From: Flavobacteriaceae bacterium
Lineage (GTDB): Bacteria; Bacteroidota; Bacteroidia; Flavobacteriales; Flavobacteriaceae
Assembly (NCBI GenBank): GCA_014239895.1
Contig: JAAZXZ010000041.1
Coordinates: 1 to 5,834 of the forward strand
Length of the DNA: 5,834 nt
Direction of reading: 5' to 3'
Part shown: positions 1 through 5,834 of the stretch, one piece after another
How the letters are laid out: each line of letters opens with the position of its first letter
Position numbering within the stretch: position 1 is the stretch's first letter
Position numbers and translations under genes: made by a program
The notes under the pieces: generated by a model
What the model was told of the DNA's origin: nothing
Database searches by the model: none
The model's input: only the letters and a program-made list of their open reading frames with translations

Positions 1-501
1 CCTGAAACAAGAGATGTATTAAGTGAGGAGGCTGCATATGTAACAGTGAATTTATTAGAGGGAGTTACCCGCTCAGGTTCTGGAACTAGATTGAGAACCG
101 TGGGCTCAGATGAACATAATTTAGCATACAAAAATGTGGTAACAGGATATCCGTATGAATTTAAAAATCCAATTGCAGGAAAAACTGGAACTACCCAAAA
201 TCAAAGTGATGGATGGTTTATTGGGATGGTCCCTAATTTGGTTACAGGGGTTTGGGTAGGCGCAGAAGACAGAGCTATTCATTTTGAGGAGATAGCATAT
301 GGACAAGGAGCAACAATGGCCTTACCTATTTGGGGGCTATATATGAAAAGCTGTTATCAAGATTCTATTTTAAATGTATCACAGGAAGTGTTTGAAAAAC
401 CTGATTATATGACAATTGAATTGGAGTGTAATAAATTTGTTATAGACAGCCTAGGAACTGGAAAAAATACTGATCAAGAAATACTCGAAATTGATTTTTA
501 A
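1..501 (+). CDS. mrcA: Penicillin-binding protein 1A (class A, bifunctional transglycosylase/transpeptidase), C-terminal part only
   Basis: This is the last 166 codons of a gene that starts before the window; the frame is open from base 1 and ends at TAA 499-501. Class A PBPs polymerise glycan strands and cross-link the peptides of peptidoglycan on the outer face of the inner membrane. The visible part is the end of the transpeptidase domain. It contains the KTG active-site motif (K61-T62-G63 of the visible part, in AGKTGTTQNQSDGWFIG), followed by the family-typical segments VTGVWVGAEDR (81-91) and YGQGATMALPIWG. The catalytic SxxK and SxN motifs, the glycosyltransferase domain and the membrane anchor would lie upstream, out of view. 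The GTG at 46-48 is an internal valine codon and not a start, because the conserved sequence LSEEAAYVTVNLLEGV runs straight through it. After the KTG region about 100 residues remain, with an acidic, poorly conserved tail, as is usual in Bacteroidota. The gene converges with the downstream ligase gene. Confidence 0.94.
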   Translation, partial: PETRDVLSEEAAYVTVNLLEGVTRSGSGTRLRTVGSDEHNLAYKNVVTGYPYEFKNPIAGKTGTTQNQSDGWFIGMVPNLVTGVWVGAEDRAIHFEEIAYGQGATMALPIWGLYMKSCYQDSILNVSQEVFEKPDYMTIELECNKFVIDSLGTGKNTDQEILEIDF

Positions 502-515
502 CCTGAATTTTTTTA
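502..515. other. 14-base junction between convergent genes; no clear terminator
   Basis: Only 14 bases separate the stop codon of the PBP1A gene (ending at 501) from that of the acetoacetate-CoA ligase gene (516-518, opposite strand). The spacer carries a run of seven T (508-514) and overlaps an all-AT dyad (510-522: five T, ATT, five A). No GC-containing hairpin precedes the T run on either strand, so I cannot support a standard intrinsic terminator. Transcripts from the two genes probably overlap at their 3' ends. Confidence 0.5.
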
Positions 516-2432
516 TTAAAAACTCATTTTATTTCTAATTTCTACAAAAGCATTTAGACTTTCAGGATTACGCATAGCTCCAGGAGCGGCAACTTTATCA
601 ATTGAGAATCCTGAGAATATTTTTTTAACAGGAATTTCCATTTTTTTTCCGCTTATTGTATAAGGAATTTCTTTTACCGGGATAATATAATCTGGAGCGT
701 GACGCGGTGAACATTGCTTTTTTAGATGTTGTTTAATTTCAGTTTTTGACTTTTCATTTAAAGAATTTGTGGCTACTATAAAAAGAAATAACTGACTACT
801 AGAGCTCTCCTTCATTGGAAATTCAATAATTAAAGAATCTTTAATATTATCTAATCTGTCTAATGCCATGTAAATTTCAGAAGTACCAATTCTAATGCCA
901 TTACGATTTAAAGTAGCATCGGAACGCCCTTGCATTAATATTCCGCGTTTAGAATCAATAGAAATCCAATCACCATGTGTCCAAACATTTGAATTATTAG
1001 AAAAGTACGAATCATAATACTTGTCAAAATTATTGTCGCCCCAAAAGTAAATAGGCATTGAAGGCATAGGTTTAGCTAAAACTAATTCTCCAGTTTCATT
1101 TTCTATTGAATTCCCATTTACATCCCAGGACTCTATTGCAGCACCGAGCATTTTACATTGCAAGTATCCAGCATAAACAGGGAGCATTGGGCTTCCTCCA
1201 ATAAAGGCAGAACACACATCAGTCCCTCCACTTAATGAAATGATTTGAACTTTAGGTAATTTTTTTTGCAACCATATAAAGGCATCTGTAGACAGCGGTG
1301 ATCCAGTTGACCCTAAGGTTTTTAAATCTGGTAAATCAACGGCATTAACTTCTTTTATATTTTGTTTCATACTTTGAATATATAATGGAGCACCATTTCC
1401 GAAATGATTAATTTTTGCTGCCTTTGCAAAACGCCATTGAGCACCTAAATCAGGAAAGTTCGCAGCCCCGTCATACAGGCAGAGCACGGCTCCACATAGA
1501 AGAGATCCAAGTGCATAGTTCCACATCATCCATCCAGAGGTAGTATTCCAAAAAAATCTTTCACCCACAAGTAAATTTTGATGTAATGCCAGAGATTTGT
1601 ATTGTTCAATGAGAATGCCACCAGTGCTATGTGTTATTGCTTTTGGCTTTCCCGTTGTGCCAGAGGAAAACAACACCCAAATAGGATGTTCAAATGGGAC
1701 AGATACAGGCTGTAAATCAACCCATGATTTTGATTTTAAATCCCAATCTTCAAAACTGCCTGAGAAAACTAATGTTTTTCTTATAGAGGACAGTCTTTTT
1801 TCTAATGCTATAATTTTTTTTGATTGATCAAACGGTTTCCCACCATAAGTATATTTATTATGCGCTAAAAGTACTTTGGGTTTTAGTTGACCAAATCTAT
1901 CTACTATACTTTCAAGTCCAAAATCAGGAGAACAACAAGACCAAATTGCTCCCAGGGAATTTGTTGCAATAAAAGAAGCAATTGTATCAGGATGATTTAA
2001 TAAATATCCAGCAACAACATCTCCTTTTTTAACTTTAGCCTCTATAAGTTGATTTTTTATATCCGAAGCTTTATTCAAGAGAGAATTCCATGAAATCTTT
2101 ATTTGATCTCCTAATTCATTTTTATAGATCATTGCAACTGAATTTGGCTTAGCATGACGCAGGAGGTGCGAACTATAACTCAAAGTGCTATTGACAAACC
2201 ATTGAGTTTTATAGAATGGAATTTGAATGTTACAAATTTTTACAGGTTTGGCCACAAAATCAATATCAAAAAATAATGCTATTGTCATCCAAAAATCTTC
2301 TAACTTATCTATAGACCATTGGTGAAGCGCAGCATAATCATTTAATGCTAGCCCATGTTTTTGATTGACATAAGATAAAAATTGATATAGGTTTGAATTT
2401 TTAAAATCTTTAGATTCCCAAATTTTTGTCAT
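516..2432 (-). CDS. aacS: Acetoacetate-CoA ligase (acetoacetyl-CoA synthetase, EC 6.2.1.16)
   Basis: This 638-residue cytoplasmic enzyme of the acyl-adenylate-forming (ANL) superfamily converts acetoacetate, ATP and CoA to acetoacetyl-CoA, AMP and PPi. It has the full family length and no break. An acetyl-CoA-synthetase-like N-terminal cap (roughly 35-92, with DYAALHQWSIDKLEDFW) precedes the AMP-binding core. Visible motifs are the P-loop SSGTTGKPK (256-264), SLSGGTD (399-405), THGDW (485-489) and QGRSDATLNRNGIRIG (501-516). The C-terminal lid carries SGKK (594-597), whose K596 is the expected adenylation lysine. The segment RFFWNTTSGWMMWN (near 292-305) and the end motif SPRHAPDYI (575-583) distinguish acetoacetate-CoA ligase from plain acetyl-CoA synthetase. 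The ATG at 2432-2430 is the first possible start, because an in-frame TGA lies two codons upstream (2438-2436). No Shine-Dalgarno sequence is seen. It is the last gene of the minus-strand series, 74 bases after the hydrolase gene. A role in leucine or ketone-body use or in lipid precursor supply is inferred from the family. Confidence 0.95.
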   Translation of the reverse strand: MTKIWESKDFKNSNLYQFLSYVNQKHGLALNDYAALHQWSIDKLEDFWMTIALFFDIDFVAKPVKICNIQIPFYKTQWFVNSTLSYSSHLLRHAKPNSVAMIYKNELGDQIKISWNSLLNKASDIKNQLIEAKVKKGDVVAGYLLNHPDTIASFIATNSLGAIWSCCSPDFGLESIVDRFGQLKPKVLLAHNKYTYGGKPFDQSKKIIALEKRLSSIRKTLVFSGSFEDWDLKSKSWVDLQPVSVPFEHPIWVLFSSGTTGKPKAITHSTGGILIEQYKSLALHQNLLVGERFFWNTTSGWMMWNYALGSLLCGAVLCLYDGAANFPDLGAQWRFAKAAKINHFGNGAPLYIQSMKQNIKEVNAVDLPDLKTLGSTGSPLSTDAFIWLQKKLPKVQIISLSGGTDVCSAFIGGSPMLPVYAGYLQCKMLGAAIESWDVNGNSIENETGELVLAKPMPSMPIYFWGDNNFDKYYDSYFSNNSNVWTHGDWISIDSKRGILMQGRSDATLNRNGIRIGTSEIYMALDRLDNIKDSLIIEFPMKESSSSQLFLFIVATNSLNEKSKTEIKQHLKKQCSPRHAPDYIIPVKEIPYTISGKKMEIPVKKIFSGFSIDKVAAPGAMRNPESLNAFVEIRNKMSF

Positions 2433-2506
2433 AACTCAAGTTTACTGAAATTTTCACAATTTTCCTAAGCTTCCTAGTTAGGGGGCAGGACTACTATAAA
2501 ACAAAA
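2433..2506 (-). promoter_or_regulatory. 74-base leader of the acetoacetate-CoA ligase gene; possible weak promoter
   Basis: This is the longest spacer in the minus-strand series and the only one with room for a separate promoter. Read on the minus strand, TAATTTTG (plus positions 2502-2509) fits the Bacteroidota -7 consensus TAnnTTTG; it starts on the stop codon of the upstream gene. No TTTG element sits about 19 bases further upstream, so the match is only half a promoter and could be chance in AT-rich DNA. The leader also has a 5-bp inverted repeat (CCTAA 2464-2468 with TTAGG 2478-2482) and an 11-base palindrome TGAAATTTTCA (2446-2456). Neither is followed by a T run on the minus strand, so neither acts as an obvious terminator between the genes. 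Confidence 0.22.
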
Positions 2507-4069
2507 TTAATTATTATTTACTCTTCTTAAATCTAAATCTTGGAAATCAAAACTAAAATCAATATTAGGAGATATCCCTTTCATCTTTATACTTTGTGCT
2601 CTTCCTTTTTCATCTAAAGTAAACATTGCAAAAGCATCAGCATTCATGTCTTTGTACTCCCATTTAATAGCAAAACTATTGGCTTTGTAAAAAGCCATTG
2701 GGCCATTTAGTTTTGGTGAGCGATGCGATTTAAACCATAATTGGCCTTTTTTCATAAATACTTCTGCTTTGCCAAACCAAGCATCTTCATAGATGCCAAT
2801 ATAATCTTCCGATACTATGTGTGTATCATTTGCTTTTGCGACTGTTGCCCACACTTTTTTAGTCACTTCATCTCCACTTTCTAATCTTGCAGATAGTCTT
2901 TCGTAATTCTTTTCTATCCACTGAAAATCATCTAATCCTAAATAACTATCCATAATAGTAAGACCCACAGATGAAAAGAATGCACTTCCCCCAGGTTCAG
3001 TATTCGTAAGTATTACTATACCTAAATTTAAATCTGGTATCATCGCAGTTAATGAAAGCATACCAGGTAATCCACCGGTGTGATCTACCCTCATATTTCC
3101 TTTTACGTCTGTTAAACCCCAGCCCAAGCCATATCCTGAAAAATGCGAATTATAACGAGGGTTTCTATTAACATCGGTTACCGTATGTATTTTCCACATT
3201 TCATTTTGACTGTCCTCAGTAAATAATTGATTTTCTAAATCTTTGCCATACTTGCCTTTATTTAAATGCAACAGCATCCAATTACATAAATCATCGACAT
3301 TGGCATAAATTCCACCGGCCGCTCCATTAATCATCTCTTCAAAATTAGGAAGTACAATCAATTCCCCGTCAGCGCTATTGTGGGGTGAGGCTAAATTGCT
3401 TTTATTCTTTATCGCTTCTAAAGAAGGGGAGGAGTTATCCATATTTAGAGGTTGAAAAATTCGTTCTGAAATAAAATCTTCCCATGACATATCCGAAACT
3501 CGTTTAATAATTTCACCAGCTACTAAATACAATAAGTTATCGTAATCAAACTGTGTTCGGAAAGCAGATACAGGTTTAAAATACTGAAAACTAGATAATA
3601 CATCATCTATTGTAAAATTTGAGCCATCGGGGAAAAACATTAAGTCCCCAATACCTAAACCTAGTCCGCTTCGGTGCGTTAGAAGGTCTTGAATATTAAA
3701 GTTTTCAGTTACATACGGATTATACATCTTAAACTCAGGAATATGATCCTTAACCTTGTCTTGCCATGTTATTTTACCCTCCTCGACTAAAATTGCCAGA
3801 GCTGCTGTGGTAAAAGCTTTACTGTTTGAAGCAATTGCAAAATTAGTATGGTTGTTTACAGGGCTTTTTGTGTCAGATGATTTAATGCCATAGCCTTTTG
3901 AATGTATTATCTCACCATCTTTTACTATTGCGACTGCTACTCCAGCAACATTGAATTTGTCCATAGCATATCCCATTATAGAATCAACTTGTTCGGAAGA
4001 GTATTGACCATAGCAAATATTAGTTATTAATAAAGAGAAAAGAAGAGTTTTAAATATTGTTTTTTTCAT
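2507..4069 (-). CDS. Exported serine hydrolase, beta-lactamase (class C) / penicillin-binding-like fold, with C-terminal DUF3471-type domain
   Basis: This 520-residue protein begins with a signal peptide: lysines at 2, 3 and 7, a hydrophobic stretch 8-17, and likely signal peptidase I cleavage after G21. C19 is not in a convincing lipobox. The mature protein is expected in the periplasm. The catalytic domain (about 25-370) has all three active-site motifs of the class C beta-lactamase / D-aminopeptidase / EstB group: SxxK as S81-N-S-K84 with S81 as nucleophile, YxN as Y176-D-N178, and HTG in place of KTG at H330-T-G332. The C-terminal part (about 415-515, from YIGIYEDAWFGKAEV onward) resembles the beta-rich DUF3471 domain often attached to such hydrolases in Bacteroidota. 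The family includes peptidases, esterases and beta-lactamases, and the substrate cannot be told from the motifs, so this should not be read as a resistance gene. The start ATG is supported by the signal peptide. The gene lies 28 bases after the ABC ATPase gene, so co-transcription is likely. Confidence 0.9.
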   Translation of the reverse strand: MKKTIFKTLLFSLLITNICYGQYSSEQVDSIMGYAMDKFNVAGVAVAIVKDGEIIHSKGYGIKSSDTKSPVNNHTNFAIASNSKAFTTAALAILVEEGKITWQDKVKDHIPEFKMYNPYVTENFNIQDLLTHRSGLGLGIGDLMFFPDGSNFTIDDVLSSFQYFKPVSAFRTQFDYDNLLYLVAGEIIKRVSDMSWEDFISERIFQPLNMDNSSPSLEAIKNKSNLASPHNSADGELIVLPNFEEMINGAAGGIYANVDDLCNWMLLHLNKGKYGKDLENQLFTEDSQNEMWKIHTVTDVNRNPRYNSHFSGYGLGWGLTDVKGNMRVDHTGGLPGMLSLTAMIPDLNLGIVILTNTEPGGSAFFSSVGLTIMDSYLGLDDFQWIEKNYERLSARLESGDEVTKKVWATVAKANDTHIVSEDYIGIYEDAWFGKAEVFMKKGQLWFKSHRSPKLNGPMAFYKANSFAIKWEYKDMNADAFAMFTLDEKGRAQSIKMKGISPNIDFSFDFQDLDLRRVNNN

Positions 4070-4097
4070 AATCGCTTGTTTTTTAATTTGCTTCTAA

Positions 4098-5777
4098 CTA
4101 GAGAATAGCATCAATTAATTTTTTGGTATATTTTTTTTTAGGGCTAGCAAATATTTTATCTGGATCTCCAGATTCCTCTATTTTCCCCCTATTCATTACT
4201 ATAATATTATCACACATGTGTTTGACTACTGATAAGTCATGAGATATAAATATATATGTGAAATTGTAATGATCTTTTAATTTATTTAGAAGATTAAGTA
4301 CTTGAGCTTGGACAGAAACATCTAATGCTGAAACAGCTTCATCGCAGATTATTATTTTGGGATTTAGACTAATTGCTCTTGCAATCCCTATTCTTTGTCT
4401 TTGCCCCCCTGATAGTTCATGCGGATATCTATAAAGAAAATCTGCAGATAAACCAACATCAATTAATAATTGAGTAGCCCTTTTAATAAGAGCCCTCTTG
4501 TTAGTTAATATCTTATGATATTTTATTGGCTCTATAATCGTTTCACAAACATTTAATTTAGGGTTTAGGGATGAATAGGGGTCTTGAAAAATTAACTGGA
4601 CATCTTTCCTATACTGTTTAAGGTCTCTTTTAGATAATTGTGTTATATCCTCTCCTTTATAGATAATAGTACCAGAATGAGCTTTTTCAATTTGTAATAT
4701 TGTTTTTGCTAATGTAGTTTTTCCACATCCAGATTCGCCTACAAGACCTAATGTCTCTCCTTGATAAAGCTCTAGATTTATTTTTTTTAATGCTTTGAAA
4801 CTATCCTGCTTACTAAACACTCCTAATTTTGAAATATAGTTTTTATTGATGTTAGAAATTTTTAACAGTGGAGGTTTTGAATATATTTTATTGAGTTTTT
4901 TAAATCTTGTCTTAGGAGCAATTATTTCATTTTTAAAATTCTTGTTAAGAATTTTTTCAATTGTAGGCAATTCTTTCAACCGAATAGTTTTAGAAGGCTT
5001 AATGGAAAGGAGTGCTTTTGTATAAGGGTTTTTCGGATTATTAAACAAAGTAGAATTACTTCCTTGTTCAATAATTTCTCCAGATTTCAGAATAACAACT
5101 TTATCAGCAATTTTTCTAACTATAGAAAGATCATGAGAAATAAAAAGAACGCTTAAATTTTCACTTTTTTGCAAATCTTTTATTAGCTGAAGGATCTCTT
5201 TTTGTACAGGAACATCAAGAGCAGTTGTTGGCTCATCTGCAATTAACAATGAGGGGTTGCACAAAAGAGCCATAGTTATCATAACTCTTTGTTTCTGTCC
5301 TCCAGATATTTCGTGAGGAAATTTTTTTAAAAGATTTTTAATATTATCAAGCTTTACCTTAATGATTAAATCGTGAATTCTTTTTATAATTTCATTATGA
5401 TTTAAATCTAAATGTCTATTACATATTTCAATTAATTGATTTCCTATAGTCATGGTAGGATTAAGAGCGCTCATTGGTTCTTGAAAGATCATAGCAATCT
5501 CTTTCCCTCTAATTCTCTGAACTTCATCTAAATTTAATTCTAAAATATTCTTATTATTAAAGATAATTTTTCCAGAAGTATTATATATTTTAGAATTTAA
5601 TAAACGCAATATTGAAAGAGCAGTAAGGGATTTCCCACTACCTGATTCACCAACTAATCCTACGATTTGATTTTTAGATATGTCAAATGAAACATTGTTT
5701 AATAAAGTATTGTTTGGAGATGTGTTGGCAAGCTTAATATTTAGCTCAGATACTTTAAGTAAATTATTTTTTTTCAA
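4098..5777 (-). CDS. Fused double ABC ATPase of a dipeptide/oligopeptide/nickel-type (Opp/Dpp) transporter
   Basis: This 559-residue cytoplasmic protein carries two complete ABC ATPase domains in one chain, equivalent to DppD plus DppF (the arrangement of YejF and GsiA), and would power permeases importing peptides or similar solutes. Domain 1 (about 5-260) has Walker A GESGSGKS (43-50), Q-loop Q99, signature ISGGQKQR (157-164), Walker B ending D181-E182 and H-loop H215. It is followed by the oligopeptide-type extension NPKNPYTKALLSIKPS. Domain 2 (about 304-559) has Walker A GESGCGKT (347-354), Q398, signature LSGGQRQR (455-462), D479-E480 and H513. Both sites look catalytically intact. The start is TTG at 5777-5775. 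An in-frame TAA lies two codons upstream, no ATG or GTG occurs in the 57 bases before it, and the first internal Met is residue 96, inside domain 1. The domain's normal N-terminal strand (LLKVSELNI) begins a few residues after the TTG. The gene is visibly richer in A/T and in Lys, Asn and Ile than its neighbours. No permease or binding-protein gene is visible in the window. Confidence 0.93.
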   Translation of the reverse strand: MKKNNLLKVSELNIKLANTSPNNTLLNNVSFDISKNQIVGLVGESGSGKSLTALSILRLLNSKIYNTSGKIIFNNKNILELNLDEVQRIRGKEIAMIFQEPMSALNPTMTIGNQLIEICNRHLDLNHNEIIKRIHDLIIKVKLDNIKNLLKKFPHEISGGQKQRVMITMALLCNPSLLIADEPTTALDVPVQKEILQLIKDLQKSENLSVLFISHDLSIVRKIADKVVILKSGEIIEQGSNSTLFNNPKNPYTKALLSIKPSKTIRLKELPTIEKILNKNFKNEIIAPKTRFKKLNKIYSKPPLLKISNINKNYISKLGVFSKQDSFKALKKINLELYQGETLGLVGESGCGKTTLAKTILQIEKAHSGTIIYKGEDITQLSKRDLKQYRKDVQLIFQDPYSSLNPKLNVCETIIEPIKYHKILTNKRALIKRATQLLIDVGLSADFLYRYPHELSGGQRQRIGIARAISLNPKIIICDEAVSALDVSVQAQVLNLLNKLKDHYNFTYIFISHDLSVVKHMCDNIIVMNRGKIEESGDPDKIFASPKKKYTKKLIDAIL

Positions 5778-5780
5778 AAA

Positions 5781-5834
5781 TTAGTCTATTGAGGTTGCTA
5801 GATTATACCCTCCTGAAATATATTTATATAAATC
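5781..5834 (-). CDS. Unidentified gene, last 17 codons only
   Basis: Read on the minus strand from the window edge, one frame is open and encodes DLYKYISGGYNLATSID, ending at TAA 5783-5781; the other two minus-strand frames both hit stops within this stretch. It lies in the same frame as the ABC ATPase gene, separated from the TTG start by the stop codon and one triplet (three bases between genes). This close spacing fits the end of an upstream operon member whose translation is coupled to the ABC gene. I do not recognise the 17 residues and cannot say whether the gene encodes a permease of the transporter. With so short a stretch, chance openness is possible. Confidence 0.45.
   Translation of the reverse strand, partial: DLYKYISGGYNLATSID

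Noticed and set aside
46..48. GTG as a start codon for the PBP1A fragment
   Set aside because: The frame is open to the window edge and conserved PBP1A sequence continues upstream of this codon, so it is an internal valine and the gene is cut by the window.
121..306. Minus-strand open frame of 61 codons
   Set aside because: It is antisense to the conserved transpeptidase domain of PBP1A, with no family resemblance; a shadow frame.
510..522. T5-ATT-A5 dyad as a bidirectional terminator
   Set aside because: An all-AT five-base-pair stem with a three-base loop is too unstable to support an intrinsic terminator, although the T run before it may still contribute.
1597..1827. Plus-strand open frame of 76 codons
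   Set aside because: It is antisense to the P-loop region of the acetoacetate-CoA ligase, where conservation constrains both strands; no recognisable protein.
2464..2482. Inverted repeat CCTAA/TTAGG as a terminator after the hydrolase gene
   Set aside because: The stem is only five base pairs and is followed by A-rich sequence, not a T run, on the minus strand; it is too weak to call.
5802..5807. TATAAT on the minus strand, resembling a sigma-70 -10 box before the ABC gene
   Set aside because: No matching -35 element is visible within the window, it overlaps a probable coding stretch, and such hexamers are frequent by chance in AT-rich DNA.
5809..5814. Perfect AGGAGG on the minus strand upstream of the ABC gene
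   Set aside because: It lies 31 bases before the TTG start, too far for a Shine-Dalgarno role, and no ATG, GTG or TTG sits at the right distance after it. It falls within the open 17-codon frame and encodes part of Gly-Gly there; Bacteroidota rarely use this signal.

Overview
The window looks like ordinary chromosomal DNA from an AT-rich member of the Bacteroidota, most likely a flavobacterium-like organism. The evidence is the C-terminal sequence style of the penicillin-binding protein 1A, the low GC content, the lack of Shine-Dalgarno sequences before the gene starts, and a serine hydrolase with a DUF3471-type tail. The taxonomic call is inference; no rRNA or other marker is present.

Layout. 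Positions 1-501 on the plus strand hold the 3' end of a class A penicillin-binding protein gene (PBP1A type); its start and most of its catalytic domains lie before the window. Everything else is on the minus strand and is read from right to left. First comes the last 17 codons of an unidentified gene (5834-5781). Then come a fused two-ATPase peptide ABC transporter protein (5777-4098), an exported serine beta-lactamase-fold hydrolase (4069-2507) and an acetoacetate-CoA ligase (2432-516). The minus-strand genes are separated by 3, 28 and 74 bases, so the first three could share one transcript whose promoter lies beyond the right edge. The acetoacetate-CoA ligase may be read through or may have its own weak promoter. 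The ligase and PBP1A genes converge with only 14 bases between their stop codons.

How the genes may work together. The ABC ATPase (import of small peptides, by family) and the exported hydrolase (a fold shared by D-amino-acid peptidases, esterases and class C beta-lactamases) could both act on peptides or muropeptides outside the cytoplasmic membrane, but this rests only on adjacency. The acetoacetate-CoA ligase feeds acetoacetate from ketogenic amino acids or ketone bodies into acetoacetyl-CoA and has no clear link to the other two.

No RNA gene, mobile element, CRISPR array, tandem repeat or integration site was recognised, and no stretch of more than 300 bases lacks a gene. I found no novel system. 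The points most worth a second look are the non-ATG (TTG) start of the ABC protein right after the preceding gene, the lack of visible permease partners, and the unusually AT-rich composition of the ABC gene.
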